From Ligilactobacillus faecis (GTDB lineage: Bacteria; Bacillota; Bacilli; Lactobacillales; Lactobacillaceae), in contig NZ_CP123639.1 of the NCBI RefSeq assembly GCF_029889745.1, forward strand, positions 720,501 through 784,500: 64,000 bases of DNA. Direction: 5' to 3'. Shown here piece after piece: positions 28,858-36,654 of the stretch (the stretch's first letter is position 1; the number at the start of each line of letters is the position of its first letter). The notes under the pieces are model-generated. The model was not told the DNA's origin and made no database searches. It saw nothing but the letters and a program-made list of their open reading frames with translations. Position numbers and translations under genes: made by a program.

Positions 28858-29085
28858 TTAGCGGTCGACTTTCATCAAATACTCACCGTGGTCTTTGATC
28901 ACGATCTTGTCACCAGGATAGAGTTTCCGTCCTCGTCGTGCATCTTGTTCACCATTAACTAAAATATCGGCTCCATATTCTTGCAAGAACCATTTTGCTT
29001 GACCGCCAGAAGAAACAAGATCGGCGATCTTTAGGAGCTGACCTAAAGTGATATAGGGGGTCTTTAAATAGATCTCTTCTGCCAA
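28858..29085 (-). CDS. yaaA: S4-domain protein YaaA/RlbA
   Basis: A 75-residue RNA-binding S4-like protein always found between dnaN and recF in Firmicutes. The core TLGQLLKIADLVSSGGQAKWFL and NGEQDARRGRKLYPGD are diagnostic. A role in ribosome assembly has been suggested for the Bacillus protein. It heads its own unit, from the promoter at 29120-29148, with recF and gyrB behind it. Confidence 0.93.
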   Translation of the reverse strand: MAEEIYLKTPYITLGQLLKIADLVSSGGQAKWFLQEYGADILVNGEQDARRGRKLYPGDKIVIKDHGEYLMKVDR

Positions 29086-29119
29086 AATATTGCCTCACTT
29101 TCCTAATAGTTACTTATAA

Positions 29120-29148
29120 ATTATACCTTTTTTAAAAACTAAACACAA
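29120..29148 (-). promoter_or_regulatory. yaaA-recF-gyrB promoter
   Basis: On the minus strand TTGTGT (29143-29148) and perfect TATAAT (29120-29125) are 17 bases apart, about 35 bases above yaaA. Confidence 0.75.
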
Positions 29149-29274
29149 TCGAACGAACGGTTAAAATGCGTTCTGAGCCCATTTTATCTGTGTTCAGTAT
29201 GATAACATTCAATTGTGATAAAACGCCTGAGAAACTCTTTTATTAGCTCAGAAAGATCTATTTAACTCAAGATA

Positions 29275-29306
29275 CAAAAAAAGCAGAGGCTTGGCTCTGC
29301 TTTTTT
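29275..29306. terminator. dnaN terminator
   Basis: AGCAGAG and CTCTGCT pair around a CTTGG loop with T-runs on both strands. It lies directly after the dnaN stop and separates dnaA-dnaN from yaaA-recF-gyrB. Confidence 0.88.
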
Positions 29307-29310
29307 AAGC

Positions 29311-30444
29311 TCAGATTGTCCGCACTGGGGTGATCAATTGTACAAAATCCCCGTTAGCTTCGCTTGGCACTAACGTAAACGGGCGAAGTGGTAACGTAAA
29401 ACTTAATAAAACTTCACTTTGACCAAAAGAACGTAAGGCATCTTTCATATAGTCTGGATTAAAAGAGATCTCTAAGTCATCACCTTTCAATTCAGTAAAA
29501 GTCAACTCTTCTTCAACATTTCCGATCTCAGGAGAATTGCTAGAAAGCATTGCTTTATCACTGGTCAACGTCAATTTGACGACATTATTGCGTCCTTCAT
29601 GCGAAAGTAACGAAGCCCGTTCGATCGCCCGTAAAAATTCAGGAGCATTGACTTCTAAAGTCGTTGTTGCCGTTTGCGGGATCAAACGTGTCGTATCAGG
29701 GTAGTTCCCTTCTAGCAGACGCGAGTAAAAAGAAGTATTACCTAAAATGAATAAGATCTGATTTTCAGCGATCTGGATCTCGATATCTTCGCTTTCTTCA
29801 CCGATCATCTTAGCTAATTCATTCATCGATTGCGCAGGAACGATAATGTCATGATCAGCTTCGTTTTTTCCAGTCAATTGGAGCTTACGTTGGCTCAAGC
29901 GGTGGGAATCAGTCGCAACAGCTAACAATTCGCCTTCTTTGAACGCTAGATGGATCCCAGTCAAGATCGGGCGTGTTTCTTGTTTTGAAGCCGCGATCAC
30001 AGTTTGGTTGATAACTTGTTTCAAAATATCTCCTGAAAGCGTCAATTGTTCGCGCGAATCGATCTCAGGTAAGTGTGGGTAGGCTTCAGGATCGACCCCA
30101 TTGATCGTGAAATCAGCTGAACCCGAAGTGATCGCAGCTTGGAAACGTTCATTGACTTCAAGCGTCATCGTTTCTGCTGGCAATTTTTTTACGATCTCAT
30201 TAAAGAAGCGAGCTGGTAACACTACACTCCCAGTCTGTTCAATATTTAGCGCAGCTTGTTCATCAGCGATCGAGATTACTGTTTCGATCGAGATATCTGA
30301 GTTGCTTCCAGTCATGGTCAAGCCATCTTCTGACAGATCGAGTTTGATCCCAGATAAAATCTCTAAGGCTGTCTTAGCTGAGATCGCGCGTTGAACGTCG
30401 TTTAAATACTGAATGAATGCTGCTCTATGTACAGAAAATTTCAT
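29311..30444 (-). CDS. dnaN: DNA polymerase III beta subunit (sliding clamp)
   Basis: Ring-shaped processivity clamp for the replicative polymerase. The length is 377 residues. The three repeated clamp domains are recognisable (MKFSVHRAAFIQYLNDVQRAI; SHRLSQRKL; domain III ending LPLRPFTLVPSEA and VQLITPVRT). It follows dnaA, with one oriC segment between them. Confidence 0.96.
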   Translation of the reverse strand: MKFSVHRAAFIQYLNDVQRAISAKTALEILSGIKLDLSEDGLTMTGSNSDISIETVISIADEQAALNIEQTGSVVLPARFFNEIVKKLPAETMTLEVNERFQAAITSGSADFTINGVDPEAYPHLPEIDSREQLTLSGDILKQVINQTVIAASKQETRPILTGIHLAFKEGELLAVATDSHRLSQRKLQLTGKNEADHDIIVPAQSMNELAKMIGEESEDIEIQIAENQILFILGNTSFYSRLLEGNYPDTTRLIPQTATTTLEVNAPEFLRAIERASLLSHEGRNNVVKLTLTSDKAMLSSNSPEIGNVEEELTFTELKGDDLEISFNPDYMKDALRSFGQSEVLLSFTLPLRPFTLVPSEANGDFVQLITPVRTI

Positions 30445-30616
30445 TAGCAGTCATGCCTCCTGTTAAATATATATATTAATAATAATGTAGTAGTAATAGT
30501 AGGCCCTGTTGATAATGGGGATAACCCCGTCAAGGCTCAGCTAGTGAAGAAAAATGGTTGTGGATAACCTGTGGATAAAGTGGGTGGTTTATCCACACAG
30601 TTTCCACAGCACCACG
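30445..30616 (-). other. oriC: oriC unwinding segment (dnaA-dnaN)
   Basis: Between dnaA and dnaN lie the DnaA boxes TGTGGATAA (30559-30567 and 30570-30578), TTATCCACA (30589-30597) and the weaker TGTTGATAA (30507-30515). Next come a GGCCC block, five DnaA-trio steps TAG-TAG-TAA-TAG-TAG (30488-30502, read 3' to 5' on the opposite strand) and an AT-rich run ending in ATATATATTAATAATAATG. Box, GC cluster, trios and AT-rich stretch are in the same order as the Bacillus subtilis unwinding element, so replication probably opens here. Confidence 0.88.
30488..30502 (-). repeat. DnaA-trio array
   Basis: Five consecutive triplets, TAG TAG TAA TAG TAG on the plus strand, are preceded by the AT-rich run and followed by GGCCC and DnaA boxes. 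This matches the published DnaA-trio element that guides DnaA onto single-stranded DNA. Confidence 0.8.
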
Positions 30617-31957
30617 TTAAGAACTCAAAGATTCACGTAATTTACCGACTTCTTTTTTGAGCTCATCATCTTGCGTCAGTGCTTCAGCGATCTTTTCGTG
30701 GGCGTGGATCACGGTCGTATGATCTTTGCCCCCAAATTCGTTGCCGATCTTTGGTAAAGACGCATCAGTCAATTCACGTGCGAGATACATTGCGATCTGA
30801 CGGGGCACAACGATCGTTTTGACGCGTTTTTTACCTTTAAGATCTGCTACGGAGACGTGATAATACTTAGCGACTTTATCTTGGATCAAGGCGATCGAGA
30901 GCTCTTTTTTAGCTTTTTGTCCATTCAAACTTTGCAAGGCTTCAGCCGCTAAGCTCGTCGTCACCGGTTGCTTAGTCATCTTAGCATATGCTTGGACGCG
31001 CATCAAAGCTCCTTCAAGTTCGCGGATATTTGAATCGATCTGGCCAGCGATATAACTTAATGTGTCATCTGGGACACTCAGTAGTTCAGCTTCGGCTTTA
31101 TTGCGCAAGATCGCGATCCTAGTTTCCAGATCTGGCGGAGTGATATCCACTGATAAGCCCCATTTGAAACGCGAAACTAAGCGCTGTTGAAGTTTAGGGA
31201 TCTCATTTGGTAAACGATCAGAGGAAAGAACGATCTGTTTTTTTTCGTCATATAAAGCGTTGAACGTGTGGAAAAATTCTTCTTGCGTGCCGACTTTATC
31301 TGAGAAAAATTGGATATCGTCGACTAACAGCAGATCAACGTTGCGGTATTCTTGGCGAAATTCTTCTTGGCGCTTTGATTTGATCGAATTGATAAAATCG
31401 TTGGCAAATGATTCGCTCGTCACATATTTGACCCGCGCATTAGGATTGTTTTGGAGCATCTGATGACCGATCGCATGCATCAAGTGTGTCTTACCGAGCC
31501 CAACACCTCCATAAAAGAAGAGGGGATTGTAAAAAAGACCAGGTTCTTCAGCCACAGCTAACGCGGCTGCGTGGGCTAACTGATTGCCTTTGCCAACGAC
31601 AAAAGATTCAAAAGTATACTTATCGTTTAACGGGCTATTTTTACGCGGTAGCGCTGGTGAACTCACTTGAACACTAGGTTTTTCCGGTGTCTTTTCGAGC
31701 GGATCTTGTTCGTCCGGTGTGATCGCCACGATCGTGATCGTGGTTGCAAGCATCTCAGAAAGTTTAGCTGAGATCTCAGGAATGATACTTTGTTTCCAAT
31801 AATCACGGTGGAGTGGCGACGCAACTTCAACGACTAATGTGTTGTCGGTGAAATGAACTGGGTGCGCAGTCTCGATCCATGTTTTAAATGTGATCGGTGA
31901 GAAATCTTGCTTGAAAGTATCACGGATGTATTGCCATAAAGTTTCCAGGTCAAGCAC
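30617..31957 (-). CDS. dnaA: Chromosomal replication initiator DnaA
   Basis: AAA+ initiator that binds DnaA boxes and opens oriC. It is 446 residues from a GTG at 31955-31957, chosen because AAAGGGAGGTG lies nine bases ahead; a GTG further upstream is part of that site. Domain I holds [10 protein letters not shown]. Domain III has Walker [16 protein letters not shown], Walker [10 protein letters not shown] and the box VII/sensor region. Domain IV has the DNA-binding signature [15 protein letters not shown]. It is first gene of dnaA-dnaN and lies between two clusters of DnaA boxes, which probably autoregulate it. Confidence 0.97.
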   Translation of the reverse strand: MLDLETLWQYIRDTFKQDFSPITFKTWIETAHPVHFTDNTLVVEVASPLHRDYWKQSIIPEISAKLSEMLATTITIVAITPDEQDPLEKTPEKPSVQVSSPALPRKNSPLNDKYTFESFVVGKGNQLAHAAALAVAEEPGLFYNPLFFYGGVGLGKTHLMHAIGHQMLQNNPNARVKYVTSESFANDFINSIKSKRQEEFRQEYRNVDLLLVDDIQFFSDKVGTQEEFFHTFNALYDEKKQIVLSSDRLPNEIPKLQQRLVSRFKWGLSVDITPPDLETRIAILRNKAEAELLSVPDDTLSYIAGQIDSNIRELEGALMRVQAYAKMTKQPVTTSLAAEALQSLNGQKAKKELSIALIQDKVAKYYHVSVADLKGKKRVKTIVVPRQIAMYLARELTDASLPKIGNEFGGKDHTTVIHAHEKIAEALTQDDELKKEVGKLRESLSS

Positions 31958-31969
31958 AGAAACGAACAC

Positions 31970-32345
31970 CTCCCTTTCTATGTTGTCTGCATTTATTGTA
32001 GCATTAAAGAAAATGGTTTTCCACAGATCAGTGGAAAAAATTCAAAAATAAATCACAGGGTGTTGATATACTTTTCCACAAGCTGTGCATAAAACGAGTT
32101 ATTTAAAAGATTTTACTCAGTTATGCACAGAAAAGACATCCTGCTTAAACGCTATACATATCAAAGGTTTCAGTTGTTATTCACAAGGGGTTACGCACAA
32201 ATCCACACACATTAATGAACAGCCTGTGATTTGTGCACAAAGTTGGGGATTACATTGTGGAACGAAATTTTTTATCGACAACCACAAGTGAAAAAAGTGG
32301 ATAAAATGTGGATAGTTTTGCGAAGAAAAAAAGAGCGACCTTATT
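31970..32345. other. oriC: oriC DnaA-box cluster (rpmH-dnaA)
   Basis: This gene-free stretch is packed with DnaA-box-like 9-mers: TTTTCCACA at 32017 and 32072, TGTGCATAA at 32084, TTATGCACA at 32121, TTATTCACA at 32177, TTACGCACA at 32191 and GTGGATAA near 32298, with further degenerate copies. It corresponds to the upstream part of a bipartite Firmicute origin. The dnaA promoter must lie within it, but no clean -35/-10 pair stood out. Confidence 0.85.
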
Positions 32346-32354
32346 AAAAAGTCT

Positions 32355-32382
32355 TTGAATTTTAGCCAGACTATGATAGTAT
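32355..32382 (+). promoter_or_regulatory. rpmH promoter
   Basis: TTGAAT (32355-32360) and TAGTAT (32377-32382) are 16 bases apart, about 80 bases above rpmH, pointing away from dnaA. Confidence 0.7.
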
Positions 32383-32464
32383 TAATAAGTAAGTCTGAAC
32401 TTGACATCAAGCTACGTTTTTTGTAGGATATTAAGTAACATTGTATAAAAGGAGGTGTTTTGTT

Positions 32465-32599
32465 GTGAAGAGAACTTACCAACCTAAGAAACGCCATCGC
32501 CAACGCGTCCACGGTTTCCGTAAACGCATGAGTACAAGCAACGGTCGTAATGTGTTAGCACGTAGACGCCGTAAAGGTAGAAAAGTATTGTCTGCATAG
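32465..32599 (+). CDS. rpmH: 50S ribosomal protein L34
   Basis: A 44-residue, highly basic ribosomal protein: [18 protein letters not shown], then [19 protein letters not shown] and a short tail. The start is a GTG at 32465, seven bases after AAAGGAGGTG. It is the first gene of the conserved rpmH-rnpA-yidC cluster divergent from dnaA. Confidence 0.96.
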   Translation: MKRTYQPKKRHRQRVHGFRKRMSTSNGRNVLARRRRKGRKVLSA

Positions 32600-32626
32600 G
32601 CCACTGGACCGTCAGTGGTCTTTTTT
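32599..32626 (+). terminator. Terminator or attenuator between rpmH and rnpA
   Basis: GCCACTG and CAGTGGT pair around GACCGT, followed by T6. It overlaps the rpmH stop. It would lower rnpA expression relative to rpmH, as needed for their very different product levels. Confidence 0.8.
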
Positions 32627-32664
32627 AGTATTTGCAGACTTTTCAAATCATTTGGAGATGTATT

Positions 32665-33018
32665 ATGCGAAAATCATACCGCGTCAAAAAAGAAGCGGAG
32701 TTCCAAGAAGTCTTTACGCAAGGCAAGTCATGTGCTAATCGGATGTTTGTAGTTTACATGATCGAAAAGCCAGGGCAAAAGCATTTTCGGGTCGGGATCT
32801 CTGTTGGTAAAAAGATCGGTAATGCCGTTGAAAGAAACTGGGTCAAACGTCGGATCCGTCAAAGTTTGACTGAGTTGAGGCCACAGTTGAAGCCCGATTG
32901 TGATTTTATCGTGATCGCGCGCCCGAATGCGACCCACATCTCGACAAGCGATGCGAAGAAGAACTTGATCCATGTTTTACGTCTGGCAAAAGTTTTGTCA
33001 GATGACGACCAAATTTAA
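32665..33018 (+). CDS. rnpA: Ribonuclease P protein component
   Basis: Protein subunit of RNase P, which matures tRNA 5' ends with the RnpB RNA. It has 117 residues: MRKSYRVKKEAEFQEVF, the RNR-type signature GNAVERNWVKRRIRQS and the strand PDCDFIVIARPNA. The ATG at 32665 follows GGAGATG; a TTG at 32632 in frame is too early. The rnpB RNA gene is not in the window. Confidence 0.95.
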   Translation: MRKSYRVKKEAEFQEVFTQGKSCANRMFVVYMIEKPGQKHFRVGISVGKKIGNAVERNWVKRRIRQSLTELRPQLKPDCDFIVIARPNATHISTSDAKKNLIHVLRLAKVLSDDDQI

Positions 33019-33033
33019 GTGAGGTACCTACAA

Positions 33034-33867
33034 TTGAAGCAAGGCAAAAAATCGGCCGTTATTCTTAGCGTTTTAGCGGTGATGCTCGTCTTAAGTGGCT
33101 GTAGCACTGATCCAGTCACGGCGCAAAGTACTGGGATCTGGGATCACTATATCGTTTGGAACTTTATTCGAGCGATCGAAGCTTTAAGCAATATTTTTGG
33201 GCATAATTACGGTTGGGGGATCGTCGTCTTTACGATCATCGTGCGGATCGTGATCTTGCCTTTGATGATCTACCAGATGAGAAGTATGCGCAAGACTTCT
33301 GAGTTACAGCCGAAGTTAAAAGAGCTCCAAGCTAAATACCCTGGCCGTGACGTTGAGTCGATGCAAAAGATGCGGGCTGAACAGCAGAAGTTGTACGCTG
33401 AAGCTGGTGTCAATCCAGTTGCAGGTTGTTTACCACTCCTAGTGCAAATGCCGATCTTGATCGCGTTGTATCAAGCGATCTATCGTTCAGAGACCCTGAA
33501 AACGGGGCATTTCTTATGGATGCAACTAGGTGGGAAAGATCCGTACTACATCTTGCCAGTCTTAGCAGCCTTATTCACGTTTGCAACTTCATGGTTGAGC
33601 GTCAAATCTCAACCAGAACAAAATGCGATGACGACGATGATGACTTATGGGATGCCACTTATCATCTTCTTTACCGCTTTGAATGTGCCGGCTGCGTTAT
33701 CACTTTACTGGGTGATCACAAACGCCTTTTCTGTTGTCCAAACTCTCGTGATCAATAATCCGTTTAAGATACAACGAGAACGCGAAGAAAAGAAGCGCGC
33801 TGAAAAAGCACGCCAGCGTAAGATCGAAAAATCAAAACGCAAGGCTCTAAAGAGCAAGAAAAAATAG
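33034..33867 (+). CDS. yidC: Membrane protein insertase YidC (lipoprotein)
   Basis: Inserts membrane proteins alone or with SecYEG. It is 277 residues, with a lipoprotein signal peptide ending LVLSGC (lipidated Cys near residue 23), five membrane helices, the family core VRIVILPLMIYQMRSMRK with the conserved groove arginine region, and a basic C-terminal tail (KKRAEKARQRKIEKSKRK). The start is TTG at 33034, seven to nine bases after GTGAGG; a GTG at 33019 lies inside that site. In most lactobacilli jag/khpB, mnmE and mnmG follow; here an IS element follows. Confidence 0.94.
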   Translation: MKQGKKSAVILSVLAVMLVLSGCSTDPVTAQSTGIWDHYIVWNFIRAIEALSNIFGHNYGWGIVVFTIIVRIVILPLMIYQMRSMRKTSELQPKLKELQAKYPGRDVESMQKMRAEQQKLYAEAGVNPVAGCLPLLVQMPILIALYQAIYRSETLKTGHFLWMQLGGKDPYYILPVLAALFTFATSWLSVKSQPEQNAMTTMMTYGMPLIIFFTALNVPAALSLYWVITNAFSVVQTLVINNPFKIQREREEKKRAEKARQRKIEKSKRKALKSKKK

Positions 33868-35530
33868 TAGTATCATAACAAGAGGCTGTGACATAAGTAG
33901 TCTCTATAAGAGAAAAGTATCTCAGAAATCGAAAATTTGATTTCTGAGATACTTTTTCTTTACGTATTTTGTTTATCTTGGTCACTACTGTGACTAATTT
34001 GTTGATATTCATTGCCAAAACTACAATGCCCATTTCCTTTTCGACTCTTTCGCTCCCCCTAACTGAGAATCGGTTGAATCCCAAAGAAGCCTTCAATCTT
34101 CCAAAAACAGGTTCAACATCAATTTTGCGCCGTGCATAGATTGATCCAGTATTAGAAGATGAAAGTAAAGCTCGTTGTTGTGCTTTAAAATATTCCCAGG
34201 CATTATTGACCATGATCTTCCTTACGTGTCCACTTTTAGTTAAGGCTCGGGGATCTATCAAATGATCATCATCAAATTTTTCAGCAGTATATACTTTAAA
34301 ATCTCTAGTAAATCCATACTTATCAGTTCTTTTAGAATAGTTTGAAAAATTGAATCTAACACCGTTAAGGTCTAAATAATAGTCATCTTTTTCATTATAA
34401 GACCAATTCATGATTTTATGATCATCAGTTTTCCATTTGCGACTATTCTCTTTGAGCATTGTCCCATAAGGGATCAAAACGGTGCGATCACCGTAATTAT
34501 CGTCACAAAAACGATAATTACTCTCAGAACCATACCCAGCATCAGCAACGATAGTTGAACCAAGTACGCCATTGTCATTCAAATGGTCAATAAAAGTAGG
34601 AAGCGTTCTTGTATCAGTTGGATTAGCAAATAACTTATACCCGGTAATAAACTGGTTACTAGTAGCAATTTGAAGATTATAAGCAGGTTTTAGTTGTCCG
34701 TTTAACATTGGATCTTCTTTTACACGCATAAAAGTAGCATCATGGTCAGTTTTAGAGTAACTATTTCGTTCTCTAAGGATGTCTTTTTGTTTTTGGTGAT
34801 TTTGCATTTTTTCTTTACGCGTTAATAGTTTTTTGTAGGTTGCCTTTAATTTTCGACGTTCTTGTTTCGCAGGGTTCGGCGATACTTGTCTAGTTTCTTC
34901 GACTTTTTGATCTAAAGCAACTAGATAATCTTCAAACTTGGCAATTATTACATCTAATGCTTCCAAAGTCAGGTCAGATCCTTTGGGGATCTTTCCGATA
35001 ACTTTAGCTTCGTGGAGCTCGCCTAAAAGTTCAACAACTTTTTGACGATTGAGCTCATCAAAACGAACGACATTTTTCTTCCAGACAAAAGAATACTTAT
35101 TAGCATCCGCAAGGATCTTCGTACCGTCAATGAAAGAAATGTCATCAATCAGATTATGTTTTTTTAGAAAAGCTGTCAATTTAGTTAAACTCTCTTGTGT
35201 TAAGGTAGCTAACTCATCAGAGATCCGAAAACGACAAATAGTTCGATAAGAAGGGACTTGATCAGCGATCAACCAACCAGCAGGCTTATTTTCGCGAGCA
35301 AATCTCTCAATTTTTCGACTACTAAAGATACCATAGCTATAAGCAAGTAAAGTGAGCTTTAGCATAGCAGCTAGATCATATTCACGAGGGCGTCCAAATT
35401 GATAGTTATACTTGAGTTCTAAACTTTCAACAAGTTCATTGATGTAGAGAGCTGGATGATTTTTTTCAGGAATATATTCTAAAGAGATGTTCAAAATAGT
35501 CTGATTAATGTTATAATGACTGTGTATCAT
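33764..35530 (-). CDS. IS1182-family transposase, reads through its own IS end
   Basis: DDE transposase of 588 codons as written. It has N-terminal FGRPREYDLAAMLKLTLLAY, first catalytic block DISFIDGTKILADANKYSFVWK, central DATFMRVKEDPMLNGQLK, second block [15 protein letters not shown] and the C-terminal glutamate region IDVEPVFGRLKASLGFNRF. The ATG at 35530 follows GAAAGGA. The frame has no stop before the element's end: the codons GCC TCT TGT TAT run across the terminal repeat, and about 38 further codons are read antisense into yidC. The functional protein probably ends near the IS boundary, so the extra tail is a product of this insertion site. Confidence 0.92.
   Translation of the reverse strand: MIHSHYNINQTILNISLEYIPEKNHPALYINELVESLELKYNYQFGRPREYDLAAMLKLTLLAYSYGIFSSRKIERFARENKPAGWLIADQVPSYRTICRFRISDELATLTQESLTKLTAFLKKHNLIDDISFIDGTKILADANKYSFVWKKNVVRFDELNRQKVVELLGELHEAKVIGKIPKGSDLTLEALDVIIAKFEDYLVALDQKVEETRQVSPNPAKQERRKLKATYKKLLTRKEKMQNHQKQKDILRERNSYSKTDHDATFMRVKEDPMLNGQLKPAYNLQIATSNQFITGYKLFANPTDTRTLPTFIDHLNDNGVLGSTIVADAGYGSESNYRFCDDNYGDRTVLIPYGTMLKENSRKWKTDDHKIMNWSYNEKDDYYLDLNGVRFNFSNYSKRTDKYGFTRDFKVYTAEKFDDDHLIDPRALTKSGHVRKIMVNNAWEYFKAQQRALLSSSNTGSIYARRKIDVEPVFGRLKASLGFNRFSVRGSERVEKEMGIVVLAMNINKLVTVVTKINKIRKEKVSQKSNFRFLRYFSLIETTYVTASCYDTTIFSCSLEPCVLIFRSYAGVLFQRASFLRVLVVS
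33913..33957 (-). terminator. Transposase terminator inside the IS
   Basis: AAAGTATCTCAGAAATC and GATTTCTGAGATACTTT form a perfect 17-pair stem with a T-rich exit. It lies within the last codons of the transposase and also faces the end of yidC. Confidence 0.8.
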
Positions 35531-35559
35531 TTTATGTTATCCTTTCGAGGGTAATTGTG

Positions 35560-35588
35560 AGGTAGCCGGGCGTGGCTACCTTTTTTCT
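35560..35588 (+). terminator. Hairpin in the transposase leader, plus-strand terminator shape
   Basis: GGTAGCC-GGGCGT-GGCTACC followed by T6 on the plus strand. It lies 30-58 bases above the transposase start, so on the minus transcript it is a stable 5' leader hairpin. It stops antisense transcripts and could limit transposase expression. Confidence 0.65.
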
Positions 35589-35606
35589 TTGATTATAATT
35601 CAAAAG

Positions 35607-35654
35607 CTGGATATATGAAACACGAAGGTTTCCATACATCCAGCTTTATTTTGT
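35607..35654. repeat. Inverted repeat near the right IS end
   Basis: AAAGCTGGATATATG and CATACATCCAGCTTT pair almost perfectly, with A/T runs on both sides. The element therefore has insulating hairpins at both ends. Confidence 0.6.
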
Positions 35655-35682
35655 AGACTTATGTCACAGCCTCTTGTTTTTT

Positions 35683-36654
35683 TTAAAGCAAAGTATAAGT
35701 TTCGTCGAGCAGATAGAGATCTGCTTGTTTTAGCCCTAAAACTTTGATCTGCCGGTCTTTAGTCACTAAAACGGCCCCAAAGATCTCTTCTGAGTCAAAA
35801 GAGTAATTTTCTAAGTCAGTTAAAGTGTCATTGAAAAAGAGTCGTGTCGTTTCGATCTCGCCGATGACAGAATGTTTAGTAAAGACAGTGACACTGACTA
35901 AGTTATTCTCATGTGGATAACCTGTTTTGGGGTCTAAGATATGGTGATAAGTTTTGCCACCACTTTGTAACTGCCGTTCGTAGATCCCACTTGTCACAGC
36001 CGAACACGGCCCGATCTTGACTGAGAGGATCGAGTGCCCACGCTTGGCAAAAGGATCTTGGATCCCGATCCGCCATTTCTGATCAGCGTGCTTTGGTGCT
36101 GGCCCTGTTAGCAAGAGGTTTCCACCTAGATCGATCATCGCTGAACCGATCCCTTTGGCTTTGAAGAGATCTTGGATCCGATCGGCGATATATCCTTTGG
36201 CGATCGCACCTAGATCAAGTTCCATACCTGCTTGTTTTAAGAAGATCGTCAGGTTTTCTTCGTCTAAAAGGACGTTTTTTGGATCACAAAGAGCTAAACG
36301 CGCTTTGATCTGCGCTGATTCTGGGACATGGGCATCTGAAAAACCGATCTTCCATAGTTTGACGAGCGGTCCGATCAAGGCATTGAACCCAAAATTTTGG
36401 CGACTCGTCAAAAGTGCTAATTTTGTAAGAGCAAAAGTCGCTTCACTGACAGCGACGGGATGTTTACCGGCTGCATGGTTGACCTCCATCAATTCTGAGA
36501 GCTCACGATTGACTGTCAAGCGATCTTCATACATTTGCACGAGTGCGTAGGCGTCATCTAGATCGGTCGCGGTTGCCGTCCCAAAGGCCGTTAGACGGAT
36601 ATTTGTCCCCAAGCCACGATATTGCTTGTGGATAGCAGTTTTCTTTGTAGTCAT
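35683..36654 (-). CDS. apbE: FAD:protein FMN transferase, cytoplasmic type
   Basis: Transfers FMN from FAD to Ser/Thr in D-x-x-[ST]-G-A-[ST] motifs of target proteins. The 323-residue chain has the ApbE core ELDLGAIAKGYIADRI, MIDLGGNLLLTG, AVTSGIYERQ and HHILDPKTGYP. In the metal-site segment the usual Asp is replaced by Glu (GEIETTRLF), a variant I believe occurs in lactobacilli. The N-terminus (MTTKKTAIHKQYRGLGT) has no signal peptide or lipobox, so it should act in the cytoplasm. It overlaps the upstream reductase in a TGATG junction, and that reductase carries two target motifs. Confidence 0.93.
   Translation of the reverse strand: MTTKKTAIHKQYRGLGTNIRLTAFGTATATDLDDAYALVQMYEDRLTVNRELSELMEVNHAAGKHPVAVSEATFALTKLALLTSRQNFGFNALIGPLVKLWKIGFSDAHVPESAQIKARLALCDPKNVLLDEENLTIFLKQAGMELDLGAIAKGYIADRIQDLFKAKGIGSAMIDLGGNLLLTGPAPKHADQKWRIGIQDPFAKRGHSILSVKIGPCSAVTSGIYERQLQSGGKTYHHILDPKTGYPHENNLVSVTVFTKHSVIGEIETTRLFFNDTLTDLENYSFDSEEIFGAVLVTKDRQIKVLGLKQADLYLLDETYTLL

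Larger units (their letters stand above)
33879..35676 (-). mobile_element. Complete IS1182-type insertion sequence (about 1.8 kb)
   Basis: Terminal inverted repeats start AAGAGGCTGTGACATAAGT at both ends (left from 33880, right ending 35675; C/G at 33879/35676 also match, possibly A/T beyond). It carries one transposase gene. No clear target duplication is visible. It lies between yidC and apbE, in the spot where jag would be expected. The ends carry hairpins with terminator character (33913-33957 and near 35607-35654). Confidence 0.9.
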
